Shown here: one piece after another, positions 1 to 10,400 of the stretch
How the letters are laid out: every line of letters starts with the position of its first letter
Position numbering within the stretch: position 1 is the first letter of the stretch
From: DATFLS01 sp964413425
GTDB lineage: Bacteria > Fidelibacterota > JAANXI01
Assembly (NCBI GenBank): GCA_964413425.1
Contig: CAYPST010000011.1
Span: 6,437 to 70,436 of the forward strand
Direction of reading: 5' to 3'
Length of the DNA stretch: 64,000 nt
Program-made: the position numbers and the translations under genes
Notes under the pieces: generated by a model
The model's input: only the letters and a program-made list of their open reading frames with translations
Told to the model about the DNA's origin: nothing
Databases searched by the model: none

Positions 1-405
1 GAGTCCTTCGGTATTACTCCGGTCGGACCGGCCGGCATATAACCTGCTGCCGATGCGCAGGAGGTCTCCGCCTTCCAGGGTTCCCGGTGTGTGTATGTTG
101 AATACGCTCCGGTAGGCAACCAGTCGTTGGGCTACAGAAAACGTCTCCTGTCTGCGAGTTCCTGCCGGACGGGCGATAACTGCCAGTTCATTAAGCACGA
201 TAGCCGTATCCTCCACAAACACCGCATCAGGCAGGTCCGGCTCGGCGGGCAGCCGCTGCACCTGGCATCCCAGCACTTCGAGCGCTTCTTCATAGCGCTG
301 GTGCTGCAGCCTGGCCAGCTGCACATCTATGTTTTCTCTGGGCAGATGGGTGAGTTCACAGCGATTAATACTGGGACTCACTCCCCGGGTGATGGCAATT
401 TGCAT
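1..405 (-). CDS. Dimethylarginine dimethylaminohydrolase (DDAH)-like amidinohydrolase, 3' end outside the window
   Basis: The minus strand is open from an ATG at 405 to the window edge (135 codons, no stop), so the C-terminal half is missing. The N-terminus reads MQIAITRGVSPSIN and continues with CELTHLPRENIDVQLA, QHQRYEEALEVLG, LPDAVFVEDTAIV and TLEGGDLLRIG. This spacing is typical of the DDAH/arginine-deiminase-like family, which hydrolyses methylarginines to citrulline plus an amine. The PDAVFVEDT segment supplies substrate-binding acidic residues; the catalytic His and Cys would lie beyond the edge. The start is 21 bp from the edge of a transposable repeat at 426-593, whose target duplication forms part of the leader. 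Family assignment is good. The exact substrate (dimethylarginine or another guanidino compound) cannot be told from this half. Confidence 0.78.
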   Translation of the reverse strand, partial: MQIAITRGVSPSINRCELTHLPRENIDVQLARLQHQRYEEALEVLGCQVQRLPAEPDLPDAVFVEDTAIVLNELAVIARPAGTRRQETFSVAQRLVAYRSVFNIHTPGTLEGGDLLRIGSRLYAGRSDRSNTEGL

Positions 406-425
406 AGATTTTCTCTACCAACACT

Positions 426-593
426 GAGTCTATTTAGAAAACGCCTCGAAGAGATCCCGTGACGACGGGACAAAAAAACTAGAGCAGATCACTGCCCAAC
501 CCTCGCAATAAATTGTGACTATGTGTTCTCTACATAATAAAAATAGGGCAGGTTCAGCATCTTGTATCAGAACCATATTTTCTGAACACGCTC
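426..593 (+). mobile_element. MITE-like element, copy 1 (type A), perfect 9-bp target duplication
   Basis: A 168-bp element starts GAGTCTATTTAGAAAA and ends TTTTCTGAACACGCTC, which are imperfect inverted repeats. The 9-bp sequence ACCAACACT is directly duplicated at 417-425 and 594-602. The left part holds the hairpin CCCGTGACGACGGG common to the family. This copy lacks the CCGAAGGGATGCCTTCGG module found in others. Its right half (type A) matches the copy at 32194-32383. No ORF or transposase is present. It separates pckG from the DDAH-like gene. Bases 603-714 beyond it show no further feature. Confidence 0.88.
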
Positions 594-714
594 ACCAACA
601 CTGGTCAGTCCGCTCCCCACATCAGAGGAAGGGATAATCACCTCAATCCGGTATCATCCAGCAGTCGTTTTTGCTTCAAGGATTCAGTAATCCACCTCTC
701 CTGATGTTCTTCTC

Positions 715-2733
715 TCAGACGCTGTCCATCTCAATGAGCTGCTCCATTCTGACAATGGAACCATGCTCTGCTCTCAAAGCTTCCAGCCCGGCGAGCTGCT
801 CATCGTACACCTCGAACAGTCTGGGAGGAGTATTCTGACCTTTTTTATAGGCCTCTTCCTGGAGGGTAATCCGGTTTAGCAAATTGTCGATATACAATGA
901 AAACTGTTTGTCATATAGTTCTTTGGAATACGATTTCTCAATGTCCTGAAACAGTCGTTTCAAGTCCGCGTACATCGGAATACAGCCGATAGGTGTTTCG
1001 ATGGCGTCAGCTTCGCCGTTCACCCGCAATTCCAGCCACTTGAGCCAGACAATGACATCCCGTTTCTCGCCCAGCAGTGTCTTGCTGTCCCCGCCGCGGG
1101 CATCGTGAGCGAGAAAATAATTCAGATTGGCCATCAATGGTTTCTGGGTCAACTTTTCGGAATTGAAGAACCTGAACTGGGCATCCATATAATGTCCCAG
1201 TGGCCCCGGGATAAACGGCTCGTTCGCCCAGGGCTGTCGCCGGATACCGGAGACCCCCACCTCGGTTGCCGTGGCTTCGGACAGAATGGACGCCCCGAAG
1301 ACCACCCCATGGTCCGGATTTTTCGCCACCACCACCGGGGGCATGGTATCCGCGTCCCGGCCACTATAGGTAATCACTTTGATTTCCACCCCTTCCGGAT
1401 CCTCGGCCACCGCATAATTATGATTATCAAGCGCGGTACATTCCAGTGTACACCGAGCATTGGGATGTGATGGGGGGATGATCGATCGCCCCTTTTCATC
1501 AGTCTTGCCCTGCCACCATTCGCCCTGAAAATTCCGTCCTCTTTCGGGCAATTCTTCGCCATGTCCGACCCAGTGCGGCGTGCCCTGTTCATCGACCAGA
1601 ACATTGGACCAGATGACCTCCATGCCTTCTTCCCGCAGTGCTTTCATGAGATGAGGATCCCCTTCCCAATTCACATCTTCAACGATACTGAAGACCCCCT
1701 TCTCCGGATTAATGGCGCGCAGTGTTCCGTCCCCGGCGATCCAGAGCTGTGCCAGATCATCCCCGATGAAATCCGTCCCTGCCATGGCGGTGGTGGTTTT
1801 ACCACATCCGGAGGGCGCTGCACCGGCAAAATAAGTTTTTCGGCCAGCAGTACCGGTCAAACCGGTGATAAACATATGTTCCGAAAGTTCTTCTCCCTTT
1901 TTGAAATACGTGGCCAGATCAACCGCAAATCGATGATTCCCTTTCTTCAACAGCAGGGTATTTCCGGCGTATGTGCAAAACATGGAATAGGTGGTTAACC
2001 AGCTGCGATCCATGAAGACCCGGGCATTGGGCAGATCTTCGGGACGATTCGGGCCCTGACTGTGCACGTTGGTCAGCACCACTCCGGTCCGGTCCACTTC
2101 GTTATCAAACTGGTAATAGGCATTCCGGTACAGGAGATTCGCGGAATGCATCACATACGCTGATGTGGTAATTTCCAGGGCAGGCAGCGCACCCCGGGCG
2201 CCAATCGGTCCCCGGCTGAAAAAGCCTACCAGCAGATCCATTCCCCGGGCAATACCGACCATATGAGACTTGATGTATTCATACGCCTCATCCCGGAGTG
2301 TCTTTCTGGCAAGCACACTGACATCATCGCCTTCATTGACAATGTAAAAAGTCCGGTTGACAATGCGTGCCTGTTCCTGGGGCAGGTCGAAGTGAACCGT
2401 ATGGTTCTCCATCTTCAGAGGGTATTCTTCCTCTCGCTCAAGACTGAGTTCCCTGATTCGCCGGACATCGGCCTCCGAACCGGTATTGAAAAATACCGAA
2501 TCGGGATCAGTCATAGAAACAGCATTGGCAAGCTTCAACAGCACATTGTTACTGTCGATTTCCCGTAATTTATCAAGTTCCGGAGAGTCGCATTTCTCTT
2601 CCAGCACCGCCCGTGCACTATCGATTGTACGAATTTCTCCGATTTCCGTGAGAATATCTCTTCCTTTTTCTAATTCTAACATACTCCATTCTCCAGGTGT
2701 CAGCAGGGGATTGTTGTTCTCCAAAGCACTCAA
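715..2733 (-). CDS. pckG: Phosphoenolpyruvate carboxykinase (GTP-type)
   Basis: This 672-residue protein converts oxaloacetate plus GTP to PEP, CO2 and GDP, the gluconeogenic entry step, in the cytoplasm. The kinase-1 P-loop is APSGCGKTTTAM near residues 306-317. The upstream segment CTYAGNTLLLKKGNHRFA (about 253-270) corresponds to the family's GYGGNSLLGKKC region. The C-terminal GPLGHYMDAQFRFFN and ETPIGCIPMYADLK segments also align with GTP-PEPCKs. The usual P-loop of the family reads FPSACGKTN, so this is a divergent branch, and at 672 residues it is longer than the typical 600-620. It is a single gene, with a MITE between it and the next minus-strand gene. The family is confident; the nucleotide preference (GTP rather than ATP) rests on fold family only. 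Confidence 0.9.
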   Translation of the reverse strand: MSALENNNPLLTPGEWSMLELEKGRDILTEIGEIRTIDSARAVLEEKCDSPELDKLREIDSNNVLLKLANAVSMTDPDSVFFNTGSEADVRRIRELSLEREEEYPLKMENHTVHFDLPQEQARIVNRTFYIVNEGDDVSVLARKTLRDEAYEYIKSHMVGIARGMDLLVGFFSRGPIGARGALPALEITTSAYVMHSANLLYRNAYYQFDNEVDRTGVVLTNVHSQGPNRPEDLPNARVFMDRSWLTTYSMFCTYAGNTLLLKKGNHRFAVDLATYFKKGEELSEHMFITGLTGTAGRKTYFAGAAPSGCGKTTTAMAGTDFIGDDLAQLWIAGDGTLRAINPEKGVFSIVEDVNWEGDPHLMKALREEGMEVIWSNVLVDEQGTPHWVGHGEELPERGRNFQGEWWQGKTDEKGRSIIPPSHPNARCTLECTALDNHNYAVAEDPEGVEIKVITYSGRDADTMPPVVVAKNPDHGVVFGASILSEATATEVGVSGIRRQPWANEPFIPGPLGHYMDAQFRFFNSEKLTQKPLMANLNYFLAHDARGGDSKTLLGEKRDVIVWLKWLELRVNGEADAIETPIGCIPMYADLKRLFQDIEKSYSKELYDKQFSLYIDNLLNRITLQEEAYKKGQNTPPRLFEVYDEQLAGLEALRAEHGSIVRMEQLIEMDSV

Positions 2734-3008
2734 CTCTCTGAAAAGAAAATTTTACACTAATTTACGGATTTATCCAAGTGAAAATATCCGCCTCCTAATC
2801 GGTGTCTGTGCTGGTCATCCTTCCTGCATTTGCACGACACTTCACCGATGCGCCCTGTTGGAGTGAGTGGGGAAGAATGAATTGATTTGATACAATGACC
2901 GATTCCCTCCTATATTTTAACAGATGAACCTGAAGGGATAGTGTGGGTATAATAGGCAGGTCGAACATTGGTGATAACCCGATTGATGGCAACTGGTACT
3001 TCGCCGGA

Positions 3009-3995
3009 ATGAAAACATACTACCATAGATTGAGTTTTGCCTTACTCTGTCTTGTTCTCTGCATCCCATACTCCGTGCAGGGGCAAATAGCCGGCCTCGA
3101 TACGCTGCACTTTGGCTGGGGATCGATCTGTTTCCAGTCCAGGGAAGAAGCCCTGGCCCGATCCTCAGCGCAAAAGATTTCGCAGACAATCCGGCATATG
3201 GCGGATCAGCTCAACCTGGAGCAGCCCACACAGTTCCAGGTGGTGATTGCCCCTACTCAAAAAGTGTACCGTACTCTCACCGGTGCGCTGCCTGATTGGT
3301 CTGCCGGGGCGACGGATTATCGGCATTCCCGGATCATTCTGAAATCTCCGAAAGCCGGACATACCAGCATCTGGGATTACGATGAAACCCTCCGGCACGA
3401 GGTTGCGCATATCATTATCGGGCAGAATGTCGACCCGGACAGATTGCCGCGTTGGCTCAACGAGGGACTCGCTATGCTCATGGCCGGCCAGCAATCACTG
3501 CGTCAGACATATATCCTGAGTCAGGGTGCAATGCGTGATCAATTAATTCCGCTCTCCGAAATCGAGCAAGTCCTCAGCTTTCACCAGTCCGGGGCGAACC
3601 TCGCCTATGCCGAAGCGCTTTCCGCCGTCCAGTTCTTCCTGAACGAATTCCCGGATGGTACGCTCCAGAAGATATTCCGGCGGCTGCGGTCGTCCGATAT
3701 TTCGTTTGATCAAGCGCTGTGGGATGTCACAGGAGTTTCTCTGTACTATTTTGAAGTATACTGGAAAGAGCATGTGCATTCAAAATATCAATGGATTATT
3801 ATGTTGAGTTCAGAAACAACACTCTGGATACTCTTTCCGCTGCTGGCACTTGCTGCTTACCTGATGATCCGGTGGCGGAATTCGAAAAAATTACAATCCT
3901 GGCAGGAAGAAGAGGACCACAGCGATGCCGGGACTGACTGGGAATACGAGTATATGCCGGATCCGGACGACGAATGGCGGGGGGAAAAGCATTAA
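3009..3995 (+). CDS. Secreted/membrane-anchored zinc protease, peptidase MA-like (HExxH)
   Basis: From the ATG at 3009 this is a 328-residue protein beginning with a signal peptide (MKTYYHRLSFALLCLVLC, likely cut after VQG). A gluzincin motif HEVAHIIIG lies at about 130-138, followed by WLNEGLAML with the third zinc ligand Glu near 152; this is the peptidase MA-like layout. A single transmembrane helix near 270-290 is followed by a short, very acidic tail. The protein would therefore be exported with the catalytic domain in the periplasm. A GTG at 2943 with a purine-rich site in front would add 22 residues before the signal peptide; I prefer 3009 because the signal peptide then sits at the N-terminus. 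It stands alone between genes on the opposite strand. The substrate is unknown. Confidence 0.75.
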   Translation: MKTYYHRLSFALLCLVLCIPYSVQGQIAGLDTLHFGWGSICFQSREEALARSSAQKISQTIRHMADQLNLEQPTQFQVVIAPTQKVYRTLTGALPDWSAGATDYRHSRIILKSPKAGHTSIWDYDETLRHEVAHIIIGQNVDPDRLPRWLNEGLAMLMAGQQSLRQTYILSQGAMRDQLIPLSEIEQVLSFHQSGANLAYAEALSAVQFFLNEFPDGTLQKIFRRLRSSDISFDQALWDVTGVSLYYFEVYWKEHVHSKYQWIIMLSSETTLWILFPLLALAAYLMIRWRNSKKLQSWQEEEDHSDAGTDWEYEYMPDPDDEWRGEKH

Positions 3996-4293
3996 GCCTG
4001 GATTCCGCACCGACACCACCACTGATCATTCCCCCGGAATAATGGTATAATGTTGCTCCTTCTTATACCAGATACATGGGTATACCACTTGTTTATTTTA
4101 ATGATGCATCAATAAATGAAATACATATAGTTAAATGTACCGGATTATGCCCCCTGATGATGAAAACTGCTTATCTCATTTAAACACTGGCCTGCCAAAA
4201 CATTTCCCGGAATCAGAGAGGTCAGGAAAATGGAGAAATGGGGCACACGGTGGCTTTGTCAAATGATGCTATATACTCCGGGCTTCTGCCGGG

Positions 4294-5271
4294 TCATTCC
4301 AATATCTCAGCGGTAATATATCCGACATCCAGGCCCCGATGATTCTTTCGGTGGGGCCGGTGGTAATCAGACAGAGCGGCCAACACTTCCGCCTCAATCC
4401 ATCCAAGGGAGTCCAGAATGGTCAGCATCATCGGCGCAGTGCCCCGCCAGGCACCATCCAGAGCCTTCACAGCAATGCCATAGCTTTCTCCGTGATGTCG
4501 CACGGTCATCCCGCGGACTCCCTCCGCTCCGATCTTGGAGATGACCGTCCCCGGGCACGCCTCCATAATAGCCGTATCAAACCTATTCCTCCCGGCAACC
4601 ATGTACGGAGAGGCGTTCATCGCATGGAAGATGGCCTCGAGATGTGTATTGCTATTTTCCCCCAGTTTTTGAAATAAAACAGCTATTTCATGGAGTGTCA
4701 GATAATACGTGGGAAGTGAACAGCCGTCTATCCCCGCACGGAAATTAGAACGTCCTGCCAGATCACCGATCAGATTTCTAATCTGCTGCTGCAGCGGATG
4801 ATCCTCCTGAATGTAATTTTCCGGAGGCATCCGTTGATGTTTGGCTGCCAGCAGCATTCCGGCATGTTTCCCGGAGCAATTATTATAAATGGGAGTCAAT
4901 TCTACATCCCTGGCAAGTACAGCATCAGCAGTGGACTCGTCCAGCGGTTTATGGGCGCCGCAGAGCAGCATTTCCTCGGTCAGCCCGGTACGCTGGAGGA
5001 GATTGCGAACTGTGTCAACATGAACCGGTTCCCCGTTATGAGAGCCACACACGACTGCCAATTCCTCATCGCTCAGGCGATAAACAGCTGCTGCTCCGGA
5101 ACTCACAACTGACAGTGCCTGGAAAGGTTTCAGCGTCGATCTCGCAAACACATTATACTCCGGATGGGTGGTATGCAAAAGTAATTTCCCGGTGCAATCA
5201 ACTACCGCGGCTTCCCCCGTATGAATACTCTCCACTTCGTTTGCCCGAAAGACTCTGGTAACTATGTGCAC
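4294..5271 (-). CDS. L-asparaginase II family protein (ReAV-like)
   Basis: This 325-residue protein belongs to the asparaginase II family, which is unrelated to the E. coli AnsA/AnsB fold and is typified by Rhizobium ReAV. Conserved landmarks are ARSTLKPFQ (Ser45, Lys48), CGSHNGE (Ser77), NNCSGKHAGML (Cys132, Lys135), GIDGCSLPT (Cys184) and SKIGAEG (Lys245). In ReAV the equivalent Ser/Lys pairs are catalytic and the two Cys with Lys bind zinc, so all key residues appear to be kept. It should hydrolyse asparagine to aspartate and ammonia in the cytoplasm; no signal peptide is seen. It is convergent with the protease gene. The 298-bp gap between them holds only an 8-bp inverted repeat, TGGTATAA/TTATACCA, at 4043-4070. 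Confidence 0.88.
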   Translation of the reverse strand: MHIVTRVFRANEVESIHTGEAAVVDCTGKLLLHTTHPEYNVFARSTLKPFQALSVVSSGAAAVYRLSDEELAVVCGSHNGEPVHVDTVRNLLQRTGLTEEMLLCGAHKPLDESTADAVLARDVELTPIYNNCSGKHAGMLLAAKHQRMPPENYIQEDHPLQQQIRNLIGDLAGRSNFRAGIDGCSLPTYYLTLHEIAVLFQKLGENSNTHLEAIFHAMNASPYMVAGRNRFDTAIMEACPGTVISKIGAEGVRGMTVRHHGESYGIAVKALDGAWRGTAPMMLTILDSLGWIEAEVLAALSDYHRPHRKNHRGLDVGYITAEILE

Positions 5272-5356
5272 AGTTTCACTTTCTTTATTTCAAATTCTAC
5301 GAGAATAATACAATACTTCAACACCTTAAAAGGAGGGCCAACTTCACAGATCACAG

Positions 5357-6046
5357 CTACTTAATTAAAAACATGAGATCCCGGAGGGCATTCTCGAGGC
5401 CGATAAACAGCGCTTTCCCCAGTACCCCCCGGTTCACCGCCAGCGTATCAATGGTCTCTAAGTCTGCCAGCGCCCGAAAATTCCGATAATTTAAACCGCC
5501 GCATACTGTCACACCCATTTCGTATTTTGAGGCCACCTGCGCCACCTCGGTGATATCCTCCAGTGCCTGTAATTGTGTTTCCGGGGTCGCCGCAGTGGTA
5601 AACGCAGTACCGTTAATTTCCACCTGGTCAACCCCCAGCTTGTAGGCATTTTTCAGTTGCTTTAAGTCGCTTTCGATCCGAACAGATATCACCATAGGCC
5701 GACCGCGCTTGACTTGCGCGAAGAATCCTTTCATGTCCGGGGCGTTCCGAAAGTCCATACAATAATTCTCCTGATATGGATCAATAAACGTTACTTTGCT
5801 CGGCGGATACGCCATCAGGGATTCAATGCTTTTTTCATTGATTGGCAGCCGCCAGTTCAGCGGGACTGCACTGTTGGATATAATATATTGTACGGTTTTC
5901 GTTTGCCCGTCGACGGAGGTCATTCCTAATGCGTCTACGCCTGCTAATTCTGCAATCCCGGCGGCAGTCACCGGATCCAGCCCCGGGATATGCAGCGTGT
6001 TTTGCATTTCTGCAATCCCGTCCAAATTAAATTCGAGGTGTGGCAT
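5357..6046 (-). CDS. PdxJ-like TIM-barrel protein lacking the PdxJ catalytic residues
   Basis: This 229-residue protein aligns end to end with pyridoxine 5'-phosphate synthase PdxJ. Shared segments are LDPVTAAGIAELAGVDALGM, ISVRIESDLKQLKNAYKLG, GLNYRNFRALADLETID and RGVLGKALFIGLENALRDL. The three residues essential in E. coli PdxJ are changed: His45 (TVHLRED) aligns with MTSVDGQ, Glu72 (NLEMA) with NWRLP, and His193 (NAGHGL) with TVCGGL. The protein is intact, so it is probably a pseudoenzyme or has a different activity rather than being a decaying pseudogene. It begins 10 bp after the YibQ-type deacetylase stop codon and is likely co-transcribed with it. A true pdxJ would have to be elsewhere in the genome. 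Fold assignment is confident, function unknown. Confidence 0.72.
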   Translation of the reverse strand: MPHLEFNLDGIAEMQNTLHIPGLDPVTAAGIAELAGVDALGMTSVDGQTKTVQYIISNSAVPLNWRLPINEKSIESLMAYPPSKVTFIDPYQENYCMDFRNAPDMKGFFAQVKRGRPMVISVRIESDLKQLKNAYKLGVDQVEINGTAFTTAATPETQLQALEDITEVAQVASKYEMGVTVCGGLNYRNFRALADLETIDTLAVNRGVLGKALFIGLENALRDLMFLIK

Positions 6047-6056
6047 TGGGGCTCCT

Positions 6057-7199
6057 TTATTCTGCGAACGCGCTGTTCGTCACGTCTGAGTTGCTTGCTT
6101 GATACCGGGGAAACCTGGATTGGCTCACCACTTCCGACATCCGGGCAAATCGTACGCCCTGACTTTGATAAACAGGGATCTTTGCCTGTAGTACCTCCAA
6201 TGTCTCCCGGCGGACATGCCCGATTCCGATAGCCATGCCGTGCTGTTTGGCATGATTTACCAACTCCTTGAGCTGCAACTGAATATAGGTAGAATCCTCC
6301 TGGTTGTCGAGAAATACGGTACGTCGCCCATGCGGAAGTCCGAGCCTGGAAGCCAGCTCATATCCGACACTCCGGGGTGAAGTATAACTATCCACAAAAT
6401 ACACCCCTCGACCACGGAGTAAGTGTAACACCGTTTGCATTAAATCTGGATTCCGGGTGGCTAACGACCCCTGGTGATTATTCAAGCCAGCTGCATTGGG
6501 AATCTCTTGAAACGCCCGGTTTAATCTGGTAATGATTTCTCTGGAAGACATATTCTTCCGTAAGATAAACGCGCCTTCATCTCCGGCAATATACTCTTCC
6601 GGCTCCATTGGCATATGTATCATCGTTTCTACATTGCGGGATGCAGCCATCTTTGCTATCTCTGCGGAATAGGGCAGACCGGGGATAATCGAGATGGTGA
6701 TCTCCGTATCCAGATCCATGAAATCAGTAACCAGGCCGTTTTTCACATAGCCAAAATCGTCGATGATGATCCCGACCACCGCCTGTTCAGATATGGAAGC
6801 GCCGGTTCCCCGCACGACAACTCTTCCCAGTGGCTCTCCATGAAAGTGCAGCCCGTATATCAGCACATCATTTCTTTCTAACCGGCCGGCAATGGCAAAA
6901 TGAAAGCGCAATACTTGTTCTATCTGATCTGTGGTTCTGCCAAAGGAGAGATCGTCGGGATAGAAAAACACCAATTCCGGGACATCATCCCTGGTGGCCA
7001 CGACCTGCTGAAAGTGCAAATTCGGATCTGCTCGCATCAGCAGCTTCGGAAGCAACACTCGAAATTTATGCCGGGCCTGGTTCATGAGATCCGCTGATGC
7101 ATTGGACTGGTAACGCAGATTCCAGACGATGATGCCCAGCAGGATGAGTCCTATTCCCAGAAATAAAGCCAGCAGCTGCTTTTCATCAGTTCGTCTCAT
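6057..7199 (-). CDS. Divergent polysaccharide deacetylase (YibQ/DUF610 family)
   Basis: This 380-residue protein has an N-terminal transmembrane helix (about residues 8-27), a variable linker domain, and a C-terminal NodB-like barrel. The barrel carries IIIDDFGY, IHMPMEP, NNHQGS and GIGHVR, the characteristic landmarks of the divergent polysaccharide deacetylase family. The protein would be anchored in the inner membrane facing the periplasm. In other bacteria yibQ-type genes sit near envC-type peptidoglycan hydrolases, but no such neighbour is seen here. It is followed at 10 bp by the PdxJ-like gene. The 267-bp gap upstream, after the sprA stop, probably holds its promoter. The substrate is not established for the family. 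Confidence 0.82.
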   Translation of the reverse strand: MRRTDEKQLLALFLGIGLILLGIIVWNLRYQSNASADLMNQARHKFRVLLPKLLMRADPNLHFQQVVATRDDVPELVFFYPDDLSFGRTTDQIEQVLRFHFAIAGRLERNDVLIYGLHFHGEPLGRVVVRGTGASISEQAVVGIIIDDFGYVKNGLVTDFMDLDTEITISIIPGLPYSAEIAKMAASRNVETMIHMPMEPEEYIAGDEGAFILRKNMSSREIITRLNRAFQEIPNAAGLNNHQGSLATRNPDLMQTVLHLLRGRGVYFVDSYTSPRSVGYELASRLGLPHGRRTVFLDNQEDSTYIQLQLKELVNHAKQHGMAIGIGHVRRETLEVLQAKIPVYQSQGVRFARMSEVVSQSRFPRYQASNSDVTNSAFAE

Positions 7200-7466
7200 G
7201 TGCTATGCATATACCTGTGCATCCGAAGAACACGTTCCGGATAAATTACTCAATATTGGGAGAGTATAAAATGTTTAATTTACTGAGGGCAGAGACATGG
7301 CGCCACATCACACAGCAGTTTCGGCAAGATTCAGGTTCGCCCCCTGCATAAGCACCGAACTTCGACCACGAACGACGAGGTTTTTCGTTCGGCAGACATC
7401 ATTCGTCAAAGAGAATACAATCTGTCCATGCCCCGGTGTGTAAGGGGATTCCGGACTGAATATTCC

Positions 7467-10400
7467 CTAACCACGAATCTGTATGTTAACGGTTAAACCA
7501 AAGTCGCTGAAAGTAGTTGGTTTATCTTCGGAATTCACTCGTTTATTGAACCGCTGGCCATATTTATAAAAGATTCCCCCGGTCACTCGCTCGGTAAAGG
7601 AATAATCGATTTTTGGCTGCAGTTGCCAGCTATATTCTTTGCCCTGGGGTTCGAAACTGCCACCCGAAAGACTGCGTAACTGCTCGGCATTGCTATAATC
7701 AAAGGTAAAGGTAGCAGTGAGATTATTATTCATATTGAGGGATTTAAGAAAAGGGATTGGCAATCGCAATCCTCCGCGGTGCTGATAACTGCCTGACAAA
7801 CTGATATTACTCCGATTGGAAATATCCAGAGAACTCAAGCCGGAATTGTAGCCGGCTGTCACACGCTTCGTCGTTCCATAGCTGACCTGGACAGAGATAT
7901 CATTCACCGTGGTCATTCGAAATCCGATCAGAGGCTGCATGTTCTGCGTGTAGGTGGCAGAGAGTTGTTCCCCGTCCCGGAAATTGGCCACGTACCGACC
8001 CTGATAGCTGTGATTCAGCGAGACGCTCCTGGCAATGCCTTCAAAAATGGAAAGGTGCTCCAATCCACCCCACCGAATGCTCCAGCTCGGAATAGGCAGT
8101 CCCTTCACTTCCTCCTCTTTCAATTCATATTCTTCCGGTTTGAACTGGAGCAGGAACATATCCCGATTCGCATTTCTGGTCATCCGGTTGGGAGTAAACA
8201 GTCTGGAATTGCCGTAGGAGTAGTTGAAAGTGGCCGAGACATTGCGGGAAAAATTATATCCGGTTCGCACGGCAAAATCCTGTGAGACATTCACACTTCG
8301 ATTGCCGGCCAGACCGATATACGCAGAATCAACCGGGATGTCGGCATCCACCACCCATCCCAGGCGGTATTGTATTCCTGGGGCGCGAACCAGATTTCGG
8401 TGCTGCCCGGATCGGCTGTTACTGAACGAAAGGTTGACTGGTTGGAGGTTTTGCAGAAACGTGCTGAACAACTCTCCCAGATCCGGAGTGCCGGTATCGT
8501 CTTCTTCCTGCTGTTCTTTAGTTTCACGGCCTTCTTCGGCACCAGGTCGACCGGGAGGCACATTCGATGGTTGTCCGGGACGATCTCCCGGACGGGTTTG
8601 AGTCCCCCGCTGTCCGGGCCGGGATTGGCCGGTTCCGGCGGATTGCAGCTGCTTCAAATCTATCACTGCATTCACGGAGGTTTGCTGGTTATATCCAACG
8701 TCCACCCCCCGTTTCTCCTTATTCACACTGTTCTGGTAGTTATAATTCGACTGATACTGCAATGTCGGCTTCAGCCAGTTGGAGAGCTCCGGGTTGTAAG
8801 TCGCGTTGTACCCTTCGTTCACCCCGGTGACGATCCCCGGTTTCTGATACCGAATCATATCCCACCGCTGCTCGCCCCGGAATTCCGAGACATTGGAGTC
8901 CATCCGTTTATTATAAGAGAAATTCAGGCTCCGGAACGGATTATATCCGGTGGTAAATGTCCGCTGCAATATCTGATTGTAAGAACGATTCGGTTCTCTG
9001 GTTCCTGCGCGATACGCCCTGGACGTCGTGTTCTCCGTCAACAGTCCGGTAATGTTTATTCGGGTGGGCTTGTAATAAAATCTTGTTTCGCTCAACTGGT
9101 CACCAATCAGGGGCACCGGATCCAGGAACTGGAAGATACCAATCCCATTTCCCTGGAGAAACTGTACATTATAGGCAGCCTGAATCACATTCTTTGAGTT
9201 CCGGGAGTACCTTTGGGTTTCATTGCGCAGGTAAGATTCGCTGACATCATAACTGAACCGAATTGCGTCGACAGTGGATTTGAGCAGCCAATTTTTTGAT
9301 CGGGTGGTTTTCGACAGCGAGGTACCGTAGGATCGCTGCATGGAATAGGATTCGATTTTCGAAATCGTATCTTCCGCGGCCGGTTCCGAAAGGGTTTCAT
9401 ACAGGCGGTCAGTTAACACATCACTCCCGGGGAGGTACTTCGGAATCCGTTGGGATTCGTTGTAGCGGGCTCTCACAGGAATCCGCAGTCCCCAGGATTC
9501 GGGAAAGAACTTGTTTCCATTCAGGGAGACGTTCAAATCCACTGCTTCGGTGTTCATGTCATCGCCCCACTGATTATCCACCCGATGGAAATCCGCATCC
9601 ACCCGGCTGGTGTTCACCCGGACACTCATGACATCTGCGAAATCCATCGATGCCTGAGCTCGCATGGCCATACCCCCCGAGCGGTTCACGCCGGTCACCC
9701 GCAGTTCGTTTACCCAGATATCCCCGGTATAGCTGGGCCACGCATCAAGTTCCCCGTGACTCTCCCAGGCCCGGTAATCTCGTCCGGTAAAATTCCGGGC
9801 GCCGAGTTCCATCCGCTTGATCTTACCAATGGAGGGATTGCCGTGTACCACCAGTTCAATATTATTCTCCGACGTGGTATCTGCAAATACTGTGGTATTC
9901 CGGTGGAAGTAGATACGTCCCCGGGGATTTCGTTGCGGAAACGGGCTGCCGGAGGACACAGCCAGACTATCCACCGCCTTTAACTGGGCAAGGAAATCCA
10001 GATCCAGTTCCATCTGCTGCCACCCGGGATCCAGTTGGGTTCGGTATTCATAGTAATTTTCATCGTCCCGCCCCAGCCGGAAGAAAAATTCCAGATGCTC
10101 GCTGGGAGGATTAATCTTGTCTCCGTGAATGAACAATCGGAGAAATTGATAATTCACCAGATTCAAATCCTGACTCTGGTGCAATACCCTGACTGCCCGA
10201 CCCTGAGACCACTGCCGAAGGTTGGATAACCTCAATACCAGGGATTGCTCTTTGGAAGTAATTCCATAGACCCGGTCTTCCACACCTCGCACTCCTTCCG
10301 GAGGGCTGTAAATAGCATTATTATCCTCATTATTCACTACCGACACCGTAAAACTGCTATCGTTCTGAGTGGTATCACCCGGAATAATCACGTTTTCGAC

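Noticed and set aside
91..462. Plus-strand ORF of 123 codons
   Set aside because: It is antisense to the DDAH-like gene, whose minus-strand frame shows clear family motifs up to the window edge.
1105..1998. Long plus-strand ORFs opposite pckG
   Set aside because: They are shadow frames of a conserved enzyme; their compositions show no recognisable domains.
2943..3008. GTG start extending the HExxH protease by 22 residues
   Set aside because: It would put a polar stretch ahead of a clear signal peptide, although the upstream purine-rich site means it is not fully excluded.
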